A stretch of DNA of 64,000 nucleotides from Spirilliplanes yamanashiensis (GTDB lineage Bacteria > Actinomycetota > Actinomycetes > Mycobacteriales > Micromonosporaceae): the NCBI RefSeq assembly GCF_016863475.1, contig NZ_BOOY01000020.1:81176-145175 (forward strand), given 5' to 3'. The notes under the pieces are model-generated. The model saw only the letters and a program-made list of their open reading frames with translations, did no database searches and was not told the origin of the DNA. A program made the position numbers and the translations under genes. Below, piece after piece: positions 48,965-58,157 of this stretch (positions within the stretch are counted from its first letter, which is position 1; the number at the start of each line of letters is the position of its first letter).

Positions 48965-49186
48965 TCACGCCACGTCGCGGCGGCGCCGGGCGATCGGCAC
49001 CATGCGCGGGGGCGGCGGCGCGGACAGCACCTCGACGTCGAGGCCGGCCATGTCGAGCGCCTCGATGGCGCGCAGCTCGGCTCCGGTGAGCCCCGCCAGG
49101 CCCTCGGGGGCGGTCAGCAGCGCGTTGACCACGCAGCCCGAGCAGGCCGCGCCGCGCACCGTGCAGCGGTCGCAGTCGATGAGCAT
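48965..49186 (-). CDS. Cys-rich 73-residue protein
   Basis: A 73-residue protein with CDRCTVRGAACSGCVV at the N-terminus (CxxC...CxxC, four Cys within 14 residues), then helix LTGAELRAIEALDMAGLDVE and a basic tail RMVPIARRRRD. The Cys spacing suggests a zinc or iron-sulphur site. ATG at 49186 follows GAGGGA by five bases. It lies downstream of the NYN-domain gene on the same strand, 83 bp away, so it may act with it. No family is recognised. Confidence 0.6.
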   Translation of the reverse strand: MLIDCDRCTVRGAACSGCVVNALLTAPEGLAGLTGAELRAIEALDMAGLDVEVLSAPPPPRMVPIARRRRDVA

Positions 49187-49269
49187 CGTCGTCCCTCCCT
49201 CGCGGGCGACGGCCGCACCGGCCACCGTCCGTGACCACACGCTAGGCGAGGGGTACGACAATAAATCGG

Positions 49270-50622
49270 TCAAGATCGGGACAGGCGGCGCAGCAGGGCA
49301 TCGGCGCCCATCGGGTACGCCCCGTGCCGGCGCACCCCGTCGGCGACCTCCCGGTCGGACGACACGACCACGACGGGACGCCCGGCGGGCTCGGCGCGCA
49401 CCAGCCGGCGGATCAGCTCGTCGGCGGTCTCGCCCTTGCGGGAGAACAGCACCCGCACCCCGCGGGGCGCCGGCGGCAGCCCGTGCACCCGCTCGGCGCC
49501 GTCGAACACGCAGGTGACCTCGTCGCCGGTCTGCGCCGCGATGCCGCCCAGGCCGGTGATGAGGCGCTTGCGCTGCTGTTCGAGCGACATGTCCGCGTAC
49601 CCCCGCTTGGTGACGTTGTAGCCGTCGACGACCAGGTGGGCGCGCGGCAGCGCGAGCAGCTGGTCGAGCCGGGCGGGGTCGTCGGTGTCCTGGGCGCGGT
49701 TCTTCGGCGCGATCGTGCCCTCGGGGCGGTCGGCGGCGGCGTCGGCGACGAAGTCGGCGGGCATCCGGTCGGCGGCGTCGACGCTCAGCTCGCGGCGCAG
49801 CCCGACGGCGGCCTGGTTGATCGTCTCCAGCAGCAGCCACAGCCGGGAGTTCTCGGCGGCCCGGGCGTCGCGGGCGGTCTGCTTGCCGGTGGCGGCGGCG
49901 GCCTCGGCGTCGGCGAGCCGGGCCCGCAGCCGGCGCAGCTCGGCCTCGTGCTCGGCGGCGGAGCTGCGCAGCCGGCCGCGCTCGGTGGCGAGCAGGTCGG
50001 CGGAGCGCTTCTCGGCGGACTGGGCCTCGCGCAGCGCCCGGCTCAGCACCCGCACCTCCTCGCGCAGCTGGCCCAGCTCCTCGCGGCCGCGGGCCAGCTC
50101 GTCGCGCAGCTTGTCGGCCTCGACGCGGGCGACGGCGCGGTCGTGCTCGGCGCGCACGGCGCGCTGCTCGGCGTCGCGGATGCGCTCGGCGACGGCGGCG
50201 CTGCCCTCCTCGGCGCGCACCTGCTCGCCGGCGGCCTCGACCAGCTCGCGCCACCCGGCCGGGCGGGCCAGGTACGCCAGGGCGGCGGCGTCGACCGGGT
50301 CGGCCGCGGCGGGCAGCACCCCGGTCAGCACGGCGGCGCCCAGGTCGCCGGCGTCCTCCAGCACCCGGGTGCCGAGCCGCTGCCGGAACAGCGGGTCGGC
50401 GGTGAGCTGGGCGGCGATGGCGGGGCCGCCGAGCCGGGCCCGGCGGTTCGGCGCGAACTTCGCCACCCGGCGCAGCGGGACGGGCAGCTCCTCGAACGGC
50501 AGGGCGCCCAGCGCGGCGGCCGCCAGGACGGCGACCCGGGCGCGGACGCTCTCGGGCAGCACGGGCTCGATCTCGACCGCACCCTCGGCGGGGTGGTCGT
50601 CGAACGGCTCCGCGGCTGACAT
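49270..50622 (-). CDS. NYN-domain RNA-binding/nuclease protein with coiled coil
   Basis: A 450-residue protein. An N-terminal helical domain (about 1-140), a long coiled coil (about 150-260, EADKLRDELARGREELGQLR) and a C-terminal YacP-like NYN (PIN-type) nuclease domain with HLVVDGYNVTKRGYADMSLE (catalytic Asp), EVTCVFDGAERV and VVVVSSDREVADGVRRHG. NYN domains cleave RNA. It is divergent from the DEDDh-GIY-YIG gene with 89 bp between. Its substrate is unknown. Confidence 0.88.
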   Translation of the reverse strand: MSAAEPFDDHPAEGAVEIEPVLPESVRARVAVLAAAALGALPFEELPVPLRRVAKFAPNRRARLGGPAIAAQLTADPLFRQRLGTRVLEDAGDLGAAVLTGVLPAAADPVDAAALAYLARPAGWRELVEAAGEQVRAEEGSAAVAERIRDAEQRAVRAEHDRAVARVEADKLRDELARGREELGQLREEVRVLSRALREAQSAEKRSADLLATERGRLRSSAAEHEAELRRLRARLADAEAAAATGKQTARDARAAENSRLWLLLETINQAAVGLRRELSVDAADRMPADFVADAAADRPEGTIAPKNRAQDTDDPARLDQLLALPRAHLVVDGYNVTKRGYADMSLEQQRKRLITGLGGIAAQTGDEVTCVFDGAERVHGLPPAPRGVRVLFSRKGETADELIRRLVRAEPAGRPVVVVSSDREVADGVRRHGAYPMGADALLRRLSRS

Positions 50623-50698
50623 GACTCCAGTCTCCCACCGTGGCGGCGGTAACGGCCCGGTGAGCTGACGATCTTCTCGTTCTGTCGTACCCGGTCCC

Positions 50699-50704
50699 TA
50701 ATCT
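50699..50704 (+). promoter_or_regulatory. Leaderless-type -10 of the DEDDh-GIY-YIG gene
   Basis: TAATCT followed by exactly seven bases and the GTG at 50712. Confidence 0.5.
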
Positions 50705-50711
50705 GCCCGCC

Positions 50712-52469
50712 GTGGCACAACAGGAATACCTCCAGGGCACTCTGGACACACTGTTCGCCGCCGGCGGGCCCGATCGGCTGGGCCTGACCCTGCGGGAGAC
50801 GACGTTCGTGGTGCTCGACCTGGAGACCACCGGCGGCGCACCCGACGCGGGCGACGGCATCACCGAGATCGGCGCGGTGAAGGTGCGCGGCGGCGAGGAG
50901 CTGGGGGTCCTGGCCACCCTGGTCAACCCGGCGGAGCGGCTGCCGGCGTTCATCACGGTCCTGACCGGCATCACCGAGGCGATGCTGGCGCCGGCCCCGC
51001 CGATCGAGCAGGTGCTGCCCAGCCTCATCGAGTTCCTGCGCGACGCGGTGCTGGTGGCGCACAACGCCCCCTACGACGTGGGCTTCCTCAAGGCGGCGTG
51101 CGCCCGGCACGGCTACGCGTGGCCGAACCCGCGGGTGCTCGACACCGCCGCGCTGGCCCGCCGGGCGCTCATGCGCGACGAGGTGCCCAACCGCAAGCTC
51201 GGCACCCTGGCCGCGTACTTCCACGCCACCACCACCCCCACGCACCGCGCGCTCGACGACGCGCGGGCCACGGTCGACGTGCTGCACGGGCTGATCGACC
51301 GGCTCGGCTCGCACAAGGTCTTCACCCTCGGCGACGCCATCGAGTTCCAGAAGGCGGTGACGCCCGCCCAGCGCCGCAAGAAGCACCTTGCCGAGGGCCT
51401 GCCGCACGCCCCCGGGGTGTACGTGTTCCGGGCCGCCGACTCCCGCCCGCTGTACGTCGGCACGTCCGTCGACATCGCCACCCGGGTGCGGGCCTACTTC
51501 ACCGCCGCCGAGAAACGCGCCCGCATGTCGGAGATGATCGCGGCCGCCGTCCGGGTCGACGCGGTGGAGTGCGCCCACTCGCTGGAGGCCGAGGTGCGCG
51601 AGCTGCGGCTCATCGCCGCGCACGCCCCGCCCTACAACCGGCGCTCGAAGTACCCCGAACGGGTGGTCTGGCTCAAGTTGACACACGAGCCCTTCCCCCG
51701 GTTGTCGGTCGTCCGGGCCCTCGCCGACGACGACGCGACGTACCTGGGACCGTTCGGGTCGCGCCGGGTGGCGGAGCTCGCCGCGGCCGGCGTGTACGAC
51801 GCGGTGCCCCTGCGCCAGTGCACCCACAAGCTCTCGCTGCGCACCCCGACGCCGGCCTGCGCGCTGGCCGAGCTGGGCCGCTGCGGCGCCCCCTGCGAGC
51901 TGCGCGTCACCCCGCAGGAGTACGCGGACACGGCGGCCGGCCCGGTGCGCGCGGCGGTCACGGGCGACCCCGGCACGCTGGTCGCCGCCCTGCTCAGCCG
52001 CATCGACGTGCTGTCGGAGGGCCGCCGCTACGAGGAGGCCGCGGTGGTGCGCGGGCGGCTGACCGCCCTGCTCAGGGCCACGGTGCGGATGCAGCGGCTG
52101 GGCGCGCTGACGTCCCTGGCCGAGCTGGTCGCGGCCCGCCGCGACGACAAGGGCGGCTGGGAGATCTCCGTCGTACGGCACGGCCGGCTCGCCGCGGCGG
52201 CCGTCTCCCCGCCGCGCCAGCACCCGCGCCCGACGCTCGACATGGCGCGCGCCACGGCCGAGACGGTGCTGCCCGGCCCGGGGCCGGTCCCGGCCGCGAC
52301 GGCGGAGGAGACGGAGCGCATCCTGGCGTGGCTGGAACGCCCCGACACCCGGTTGGTGGAAACCTCCGGTGACTGGGCGTTACCAGTCAACGGCGCGGCG
52401 CGGTTCAGTACGCTGCTACGCAAGGCCGAAGCGGCCGCCTCAGGGAGAGACTCACCCGTTCGCTCATAG
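50712..52469 (+). CDS. DEDDh exonuclease fused to a UvrC-like GIY-YIG domain (Rv2191 type)
   Basis: A 585-residue fusion. N-terminal DnaQ-like exonuclease: FVVLDLETTGGAP (motif I Asp, Glu), VAHNAPYDVGFL (motif II), HRALDDARATVDVL (motif III His, Asp). Central GIY-YIG domain: GVYVFRAADSRPLYVGTS and MIAAAVRVDAVECAHSLEAE with the metal Glu, then a UvrC-like Cys-containing region (CTHKLSLRT...CALAELGRCGAPC). Domain order is that of Rv2191. It may act in DNA repair or recombination end processing; its reaction is not established. Confidence 0.9.
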   Translation: MAQQEYLQGTLDTLFAAGGPDRLGLTLRETTFVVLDLETTGGAPDAGDGITEIGAVKVRGGEELGVLATLVNPAERLPAFITVLTGITEAMLAPAPPIEQVLPSLIEFLRDAVLVAHNAPYDVGFLKAACARHGYAWPNPRVLDTAALARRALMRDEVPNRKLGTLAAYFHATTTPTHRALDDARATVDVLHGLIDRLGSHKVFTLGDAIEFQKAVTPAQRRKKHLAEGLPHAPGVYVFRAADSRPLYVGTSVDIATRVRAYFTAAEKRARMSEMIAAAVRVDAVECAHSLEAEVRELRLIAAHAPPYNRRSKYPERVVWLKLTHEPFPRLSVVRALADDDATYLGPFGSRRVAELAAAGVYDAVPLRQCTHKLSLRTPTPACALAELGRCGAPCELRVTPQEYADTAAGPVRAAVTGDPGTLVAALLSRIDVLSEGRRYEEAAVVRGRLTALLRATVRMQRLGALTSLAELVAARRDDKGGWEISVVRHGRLAAAAVSPPRQHPRPTLDMARATAETVLPGPGPVPAATAEETERILAWLERPDTRLVETSGDWALPVNGAARFSTLLRKAEAAASGRDSPVRS

Positions 52470-52573
52470 GCAACTGACCGATCGGACCACCGGCTCTCGC
52501 TTAGGCTGTTATGCACGTGCAGACGGCCGCGAATATTCGATCGCGGCGTACCGATACGTGAGGGGGTGTCCGA

Positions 52574-54358
52574 GTGGACGTCGACGCCGGCCACGGCGCC
52601 GCCCTTGGACGCACCCTGTCGACCCCGCCGGTGTCCATCCCGCTGATCAGTCGCCTGCGCTCCATGCTGTCCTGGCCGGGCGGCGACGACGACCCGGTCA
52701 CGACGCTCACCCGCACCCACCGCGCCGTCCACCCCGGAGCGGACGCCGGCATGCTGCGCCGCGGCTACCTGATCGCGGAGAACATGCACCGCGGCCAGAT
52801 GCGCAAGAGCGGCGACCCTTACATCACCCACCCGCTCGCGGTCGCGCAGATCTGCGCCGAGCTGGGCATGGACACCACCACGCTGGTCGCCGCGCTGCTG
52901 CACGACACCGTCGAGGACACGGCGTACACGCTGGAGGCGCTGCACGGCGACTTCGGACCCGAGGTCACCCACCTCGTCGACGGTGTGACCAAGTTCGACA
53001 AGGCGTTCTACGGCAAGGCCGCCGAGGCGGAGACGGTCCGCAAGATGATCGTCGCGGCCGGCAAGGACGTCCGGGTCCTCATCATCAAGCTGGCCGACCG
53101 GCTGCACAACATGCGCACGCTCGACGCCCGCTCCCCCGCCTCCCGCGCCCGCATCGCCACGGCCACCCTCGACGTGCTCGTGCCGCTGTGCGACCGGCTC
53201 GGCATCCAGGCCCTCAAGCGCGAGCTCGACGACGTGGTGCTCTACCACCTCGAGCCGGACGAGTACGAGCGCATCGACCAGCACGTGCGCAACCGTCCGG
53301 GCTGGTCGGAGTACCTGTCGTCGGTCACCGGCGCGGCGCACGCCGCCATCCGCCGCGGCGGCGTGAAGGCGCGCGTCACGGCCCGGCCCCGGCACTACTA
53401 CTCGATCTGGAAGGACACGGTCGCGGGCGGCTACGCCGAGCCGTTCGACCTGCCCCGCATCACGGTGATCGTCGACGGCCCAGAGACCGACTGCTACGCG
53501 GCCCTCGGCGCCGTCCACGGCGAGTGGCGGCCCGTCGCCGGCCGCTTCAAGGACTTCATCGCGTCGCCGAAGAACAACATGTACCAGTCGCTGCACACGA
53601 CGGTGACCGGACCGGACGGCCGCCTGGTCGAGGTCCTGATCCGCACCGAGGCGATGCATCGCTGCGCGGAGTACGGGGTGGCCACCGGCTACCGCTACCC
53701 CAAGGAGGCCGCCCGTCCCGAGGTGGAGGGCCTGTCCTGGCTGCGGCGGGTGCTCGACTGGGAGCAGGACACCGCCGACGCCGCGCAGTTCGTCCAATCG
53801 TTGCGCTGCGACCTGGCCGACTCGCAGATCCAGGTGTTCGCCGAGGGGCGGCCGGTGGTGCTGCCCGCGGGGTCCACACCGGTCGACCTCGCCTACGAGA
53901 TCAGCGCCGACAAGGGCGACCAGTGTCTCGGCGCGACGATCAACGGCCGCCTGGCCCCGCTCGGCTCCCAGCTCGACGACGGTGACGTCGTCGAGATTTT
54001 TTGTGAGTCCGACGGCAACGCCGGCGTGATGAACACCGCCACGCACCGCGGCCCGCGCCGCGAGTGGCTCGGCTTCGTCAAGTCGCCGCAGGCGCAGATG
54101 CAGATCAACCGCTGGTTCGCCGAGGAGAACGCGCCCGGCATCAGCATCGCCGACAAGGTCCGCCTCGGCCGCGCCACGATCGGCCTGACCCTGCGCAAGC
54201 ACGACCGCGGCCTGGCCAGCGAGGTGCCGCTGCGCCGGCTCGCCGAGGAGCTCGGCTACCCCGACCTGGAGACCATGCTGGTGGCGGTCGTCGACCGCAC
54301 CCTGGAGCCGGACACCGTCGTCGAGCAGCTCATCGCCCTCGTCGACCACCCGGACTGA
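52574..54358 (+). CDS. RelA/SpoT-family (p)ppGpp enzyme without C-terminal ACT domain
   Basis: A 594-residue Rel homologue. The hydrolase HD domain is intact: LLHDTVEDT with His110-Asp111 and Glu114-Asp115, plus KLADRLHNMRT. The synthetase domain has ARPRHYYSIWKD, FDLPRITVIV, GRFKDFIASPKNNMYQSLHTTV (read from residue 330) and VEVLIRTEAMH, where the usual VEVQIRT Gln is Leu. A TGS domain follows (VFAEGRPVVLPAGSTPVDLAY). It ends shortly after, without the ACT/RRM domain of full-length Rel (usually 750 residues or more), so it resembles a second, shortened Rel paralogue. GTG at 52574 is the start. Confidence 0.9.
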   Translation: MDVDAGHGAALGRTLSTPPVSIPLISRLRSMLSWPGGDDDPVTTLTRTHRAVHPGADAGMLRRGYLIAENMHRGQMRKSGDPYITHPLAVAQICAELGMDTTTLVAALLHDTVEDTAYTLEALHGDFGPEVTHLVDGVTKFDKAFYGKAAEAETVRKMIVAAGKDVRVLIIKLADRLHNMRTLDARSPASRARIATATLDVLVPLCDRLGIQALKRELDDVVLYHLEPDEYERIDQHVRNRPGWSEYLSSVTGAAHAAIRRGGVKARVTARPRHYYSIWKDTVAGGYAEPFDLPRITVIVDGPETDCYAALGAVHGEWRPVAGRFKDFIASPKNNMYQSLHTTVTGPDGRLVEVLIRTEAMHRCAEYGVATGYRYPKEAARPEVEGLSWLRRVLDWEQDTADAAQFVQSLRCDLADSQIQVFAEGRPVVLPAGSTPVDLAYEISADKGDQCLGATINGRLAPLGSQLDDGDVVEIFCESDGNAGVMNTATHRGPRREWLGFVKSPQAQMQINRWFAEENAPGISIADKVRLGRATIGLTLRKHDRGLASEVPLRRLAEELGYPDLETMLVAVVDRTLEPDTVVEQLIALVDHPD

Positions 54359-54377
54359 GCCGCGCCACCAGGCCCAC

Positions 54378-54383
54378 TAGCCT
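54378..54383 (+). promoter_or_regulatory. Leaderless-type -10 of the Nudix gene
   Basis: TAGCCT ends six bases before the GTG at 54390, within 25 bp of the Rel stop codon, so the Nudix gene can be expressed apart from rel. Confidence 0.45.
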
Positions 54384-54389
54384 GTCGAG

Positions 54390-54932
54390 GTGAGACTTCC
54401 GCGCCCGCTGCGCGCCGTCGTGTACGGCACCTTCTACCGGCTGCCGCTGCCGCTGCGCCGCTCGATCGTCCGCCTCGTGGTGCAGAAGTACGTGGTCGGC
54501 GCGGTCGTGCTGCTCCGCGACACCGAGGCGCCCGGCGCGGACCGCCTGCTCCTGCTCAAGCAGCCGCCCGGCCGCGGCTGGGGCCTGCCCGCGGGCCTGC
54601 TGCAGCGCCGGGAGGCGCCGGTGCTGGGCGCCGTCCGCGAACTGCGCGAGGAGACCGGCGTGGTCCTGTCGCCCGGCGACCTGACCCCGGCCGTGCCGAG
54701 CGCCGTCGTGCACGCCCGCGGCTGGGTCGACACGGTCTTCACGGCGGCGGTGCCCGCCTCGTCGACGGCGGTGCGGGCGGACGGGGCGGAGGTGCTGGAG
54801 ATCGGCTGGTTCGGCGTGGACGACCTGCCGCCGCTCACCCCGTCGACCGCCCGCCTGCTGGGCCACTACGGCATCGGCCCGGCGGCCGATTCCGCCGCCG
54901 AGGGGGCCGAGGCCGCCGGGGACGGCTCGTGA
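54390..54932 (+). CDS. Nudix hydrolase
   Basis: A 180-residue Nudix protein. The Nudix box is GLLQRREAPVLGAVRELREE followed by TGV, giving GX5EX7REUXEEXGU, with QPPGRGWGLPAG before it. It hydrolyses nucleoside diphosphate derivatives; the N-terminal helix region (RLPRPLRAVVYGTFYRLPLP) is membrane-like and unusual for Nudix. It lies after Rel and is coupled by GTGA to the nucleotidyltransferase. A link to (p)ppGpp degradation is possible but unproven. Confidence 0.9.
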   Translation: MRLPRPLRAVVYGTFYRLPLPLRRSIVRLVVQKYVVGAVVLLRDTEAPGADRLLLLKQPPGRGWGLPAGLLQRREAPVLGAVRELREETGVVLSPGDLTPAVPSAVVHARGWVDTVFTAAVPASSTAVRADGAEVLEIGWFGVDDLPPLTPSTARLLGHYGIGPAADSAAEGAEAAGDGS

Positions 54933-55768
54933 GCATTGCCGTCTGCGGCGTCGTGCTCGCCGCCGGGGAGGGCCGCCGGCTGCGCCCGCTCACCGAGCAG
55001 CTGCCCAAGGCGCTGTGCCCCGTCGGCAACGTGCCACTGCTCGACCGCGCCCTGGCTCGCGTCGCCGCCCTCACCGGCCCCGACGCGGTCGCCGTGAACG
55101 CCGCCTACCTGGCCCCGCAGGTGGTCGCCCACGTGGGCGGCCGCGCCCACGTCTCCGTGGAGCCGGACGGCCCGCTGGGCACCGCGGGCGGCGTCGCCCG
55201 GCTGCGGCCGTGGATCGACGGGCGCGGCGTGCTGGTCGGCAACGCCGACGCGTACCTGGCGGACCCGGACCGCAAGCCCGGCGAGGACATCGCCGCGCTC
55301 CTCGACGGCTGGGACGGCGACACCGTCCGGATGCTCACCCGCGACACCGCCCCCGGCGAGCGCCCCGAGTTCAGCGGCCGCCGCTTCGCCGGGTTCTCCC
55401 TGCTGCCCTGGCGGTACGTGGCGGCGCTGCCGGACGGCGCCGCCGACCTGGTGCACCGGGTGTGGCGGCCCGCCGAGGCCGCCGGCGAGCTGGAGCTGGT
55501 GGCGTTGAAGGGCACGTACATCGACACGGGCACCCTGGCCGACTACCTGGCGGCGAACCGGCACGCCGCGTTCGGCGGCAACCTCGTCGCCCCGGACGCC
55601 ACGGTGACCGGCCGCTGCGAGGAGTCGGTGGTGGGCGCCGGCGCGACCGTCGCGGGCACGGCCGTGCGGTCGGTGCTGTGGCCGGGCGCCGTGGTCGCTG
55701 CCGGCGAGACGCTCACCGGCGCGGTGCGCACGGCCACCGGACTCACCGTCGCCCATCCCGCGCAGTGA
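54929..55768 (+). CDS. Sugar-phosphate nucleotidyltransferase-like protein
   Basis: A 279-residue nucleotidyltransferase. GVVLAAGEGRRLRPLTEQLPKALCPVGNVP is the classic NTP-binding start (read from residue 8), GTAGGVARLRPWIDGRGVLVGNAD is the sugar-binding core, and a short left-handed beta-helix-like tail follows (VGAGATVAGTAVRSVLWPGA). It probably joins a sugar 1-phosphate to a nucleotide, as in NDP-mannose or NDP-glucose synthesis. GTG at 54929 overlaps the Nudix stop by four bases. The exact sugar cannot be predicted. Confidence 0.88.
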   Translation: MSIAVCGVVLAAGEGRRLRPLTEQLPKALCPVGNVPLLDRALARVAALTGPDAVAVNAAYLAPQVVAHVGGRAHVSVEPDGPLGTAGGVARLRPWIDGRGVLVGNADAYLADPDRKPGEDIAALLDGWDGDTVRMLTRDTAPGERPEFSGRRFAGFSLLPWRYVAALPDGAADLVHRVWRPAEAAGELELVALKGTYIDTGTLADYLAANRHAAFGGNLVAPDATVTGRCEESVVGAGATVAGTAVRSVLWPGAVVAAGETLTGAVRTATGLTVAHPAQ

Positions 55769-55782
55769 GACCCGTGCGTCGA

Positions 55783-55788
55783 TAGCAT
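55783..55788 (+). promoter_or_regulatory. Leaderless-type -10 of the RAM-domain gene
   Basis: TAGCAT followed by exactly seven bases and the GTG at 55796; this favours that start over the ATG at 55787, which lies inside the box. Confidence 0.5.
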
Positions 55789-55795
55789 GGGGCGC

Positions 55796-56083
55796 GTGAA
55801 TACCGCGATCGTCCACATCGACTGTGCCACCGACTCGATCCCGGAGGTCGCGGAGGCGCTCGCCGCCCTCCCCGGCGTCAGCGAGGTCTACTCCGTGGCG
55901 GGCAACGTCGACCTCATCGCCGTCGTGCGGGTCCGCCACTTCGAGGAGATCGCCGACGTCATCGCCGGCCGCATCTCGAAGACGCCGGGCGTGGTGAACA
56001 CCGAGTCGCACATCGCCTTCCGGGCCTACTCCCAGCACGACCTGGAGGAGGCCTTCGCCATCGGCCTCGGCGACGCGGACTGA
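55796..56083 (+). CDS. Lrp/AsnC ligand-binding (RAM) domain protein
   Basis: A 95-residue stand-alone RAM domain: TAIVHIDCATDSIPEVAEAL, LPGVSEVYSVAGNVDLIAVV and RISKTPGVVNTESHIAF. These lack the Lrp DNA-binding domain and bind amino acids or similar effectors as oligomers. The start GTG at 55796 is chosen from the TAGCAT -10. Similar small RAM proteins near trpD and cytochrome genes are common in actinobacteria. The ligand is unknown. Confidence 0.88.
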   Translation: MNTAIVHIDCATDSIPEVAEALAALPGVSEVYSVAGNVDLIAVVRVRHFEEIADVIAGRISKTPGVVNTESHIAFRAYSQHDLEEAFAIGLGDAD

Positions 56084-56098
56084 CCCGGGGCCGACACC

Positions 56099-56446
56099 GT
56101 GACCGGCGCCGTCCGCCCGACGCACGTGACCGTCGTGCTGCCCGTCGCCGACCTGGGCGCCGCCGTCGCCTTCTACCGCGCCCTGCTCGGCCGCGGGCCC
56201 GACGAGGAGCCCGCCCCGGGCCTGGCGGAGTTCGAGCTGCGTCCCGGCGTCTGGCTCCAGCTCTCCACCGGCGACGCCGCGCCGGAGGTGCTGCTGGGTG
56301 TCGACGACCTGGCGGCGGCCTGCGCCCACGCCGCGTCGGTGGGAGCGGCGCCGTCACCGGTGGCCGCCGAGGGGCCGGTCTGCTGGAGCACCCTGACCGA
56401 CCCGGACGGCAACCGCCTGGCGCTGGTGCAGCTCACCACCGACTGA
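56099..56446 (+). CDS. VOC/glyoxalase-family protein
   Basis: A 115-residue vicinal-oxygen-chelate domain. HVTVVLPVADLGAAVAFYRA, WLQLSTGDAAPEVLLGVDDL and the final LTDPDGNRLALVQL are the strands with metal-binding His/Glu positions partly retained. These include glyoxalases, dioxygenases and antibiotic-binding proteins. GTG at 56099 is 15 bp after the RAM-domain stop, so it is probably the second gene of that unit. Its function is not predictable. Confidence 0.82.
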   Translation: MTGAVRPTHVTVVLPVADLGAAVAFYRALLGRGPDEEPAPGLAEFELRPGVWLQLSTGDAAPEVLLGVDDLAAACAHAASVGAAPSPVAAEGPVCWSTLTDPDGNRLALVQLTTD

Positions 56447-56481
56447 CCGACCCACCGCCCGGCCCCGGCGCACGGAACGGC

Positions 56482-56514
56482 GAAGGCCCGCCGGCTGGTC
56501 GCCGACGGGCCTTC
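56482..56514. terminator. Bidirectional hairpin between the VOC gene and qcrB
   Basis: GAAGGCCCG and CGGGCCTTC form a 9-bp perfect stem with a 15-base loop, placed between convergent gene ends. No clear T-tail follows on either strand. Confidence 0.55.
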
Positions 56515-56531
56515 CACGTGGTGCCGAACCG

Positions 56532-58157
56532 CTACTGCTGGCCGCCGCTGGTGAGCTCCTTGCGCTCCTCGCGGGGCTGGACCGGCGGCATGCCCGGCGA
56601 GGTCGGCGCCTCGGCCGGCTTCTCGATCGGGTAGAAGAAGCCGCGGACGGCGGGCCCGAGGGCGCCGAGGCGGTTCATCTTCTTCGGGACGACCCAGCCC
56701 GCGTAGTCGAGCGGGACCGGGTGGCCGTGCTCGTCCACCGGGCCGAGCGGCTGGTGGACCTCGACGAACCGGCCGTTCGGCAGGCGCTTGATGATGCCCG
56801 TCTCGACGCCGTGGGCGAGCACCTCGCGGTCGTGCTGCTGCAGGCCGAGGCAGATGCGCACGGCCAGGTAGTACGCCAGCGGCGGCAGCACCAGCAGGCC
56901 GATCCGGCCGATCCACGTCATCGCGTTCAGGCTGATGTGGAACTTGTCGGCGATGACGTCGTTGCCGCCGGAGATCGTGGCGACGACGAAGAACGTGAGC
57001 GCCATCGCGCCGACGCCGGTGCGCTCGGGGACGTCCCGCGGGCGCTGCAGCAGGTGGTGCGACTTCTTGTCCTTGTAGCGCCGCGCCTCGATGAACGGGT
57101 AGAAGATCGGGCCCGTGGTGAGCGCGCCGAGGCCGACCACGGCGGGCCAGAACAGCGGCGGGATCACGTAGCCGTCGCCGATCGGGATGTCGATCTGCCA
57201 GGCCGGCATGAGGCGGACCAGGCCGTCCATGAACATGACGTACCAGTCGGGCTGGCTGGCCGACGACACCTCGGCCGCGCGGTACGGGCCGAACAGCCAG
57301 ATCGGGTTGATCTGGAACAGGCCGGCCATCAGCGCCACGACGCCGAACACCAGCATGAAGAAGCCGCCCTGCTTCAGCGCGTAGCGGGGGAACATGCGCT
57401 CGCCCACGACGTTGCTGTTGGTCCGCATCGGGCCGGGCCACTGGGTGTGCTTCTGCTTGAACACCAGCGCCAGGTGGGCGCTGATCAGGCCGAGCAGGGC
57501 GCCCGGGATGAGCAGCACGTGCGCGATGTAGAAGCGGCCGATGATCAGGTGGCCGGGGAACTCTCCGCCGAAGACCGACGACGAGATCCACGAGCCGACG
57601 ACCGGGATCGACAGCATGATCGCGGAGGCGATGCGCAGGCCGGTGCCGGACAGGCCGTCGTCCGGGAGCGAGTAGCCGGTGAAGCCGGCCAGGAAGCCCA
57701 GGAGGAACAGGATGAGGCCGATGGCCCAGTTGGCCTCGCGCGGCTTGCGGAACGCGCCGGTGAAGAACACGCGCGCCATGTGCACCACGATCGACGCCAT
57801 GAACAGCAGCGCCGCCCAGTGGTGCATCTGCCGCATGATCAGGCCGCCGCGCACGTCGAACGACAGGTCGAGCGACGACGCGTACGCGGCCGACATCTCC
57901 ACGCCGCGCAGGGCGGTGTAGCTGCCCTCGTACTCGATCTCGCGCATCGACGGGTCGTAGAACAGCGTGAGGAACGTGCCGGTCAGCAGCAGGATGATGA
58001 ACGAGAACAGCGCGATCTCGCCCAGCAGGAAGGACCAGTGGTCCGGGAAGACCTTGTTCAGCAGTCTCCGGAGCGGCGTGGCGACCTGGAACCGGTCGTC
58101 GAGCTGCTTGGCGGTGGCGCCGGGCAGCGCCCCGATGTCGAGCTTTCGGCGCTTCAT
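56532..58157 (-). CDS. qcrB: Cytochrome bc complex cytochrome b subunit
   Basis: A 541-residue cytochrome b. Long family blocks: [40 protein letters not shown] (haem His ligands), [36 protein letters not shown] and [18 protein letters not shown]. The C-terminal about 110 residues after the membrane core are actinobacterium-specific and hydrophilic. It forms the quinol-oxidising core with QcrA and QcrC of the bcc-aa3 supercomplex. ATG at 58157 overlaps the qcrA stop by four bases. Order qcrC-qcrA-qcrB and ctaE is that of Rv2193-Rv2196. Confidence 0.95.
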   Translation of the reverse strand: MKRRKLDIGALPGATAKQLDDRFQVATPLRRLLNKVFPDHWSFLLGEIALFSFIILLLTGTFLTLFYDPSMREIEYEGSYTALRGVEMSAAYASSLDLSFDVRGGLIMRQMHHWAALLFMASIVVHMARVFFTGAFRKPREANWAIGLILFLLGFLAGFTGYSLPDDGLSGTGLRIASAIMLSIPVVGSWISSSVFGGEFPGHLIIGRFYIAHVLLIPGALLGLISAHLALVFKQKHTQWPGPMRTNSNVVGERMFPRYALKQGGFFMLVFGVVALMAGLFQINPIWLFGPYRAAEVSSASQPDWYVMFMDGLVRLMPAWQIDIPIGDGYVIPPLFWPAVVGLGALTTGPIFYPFIEARRYKDKKSHHLLQRPRDVPERTGVGAMALTFFVVATISGGNDVIADKFHISLNAMTWIGRIGLLVLPPLAYYLAVRICLGLQQHDREVLAHGVETGIIKRLPNGRFVEVHQPLGPVDEHGHPVPLDYAGWVVPKKMNRLGALGPAVRGFFYPIEKPAEAPTSPGMPPVQPREERKELTSGGQQ

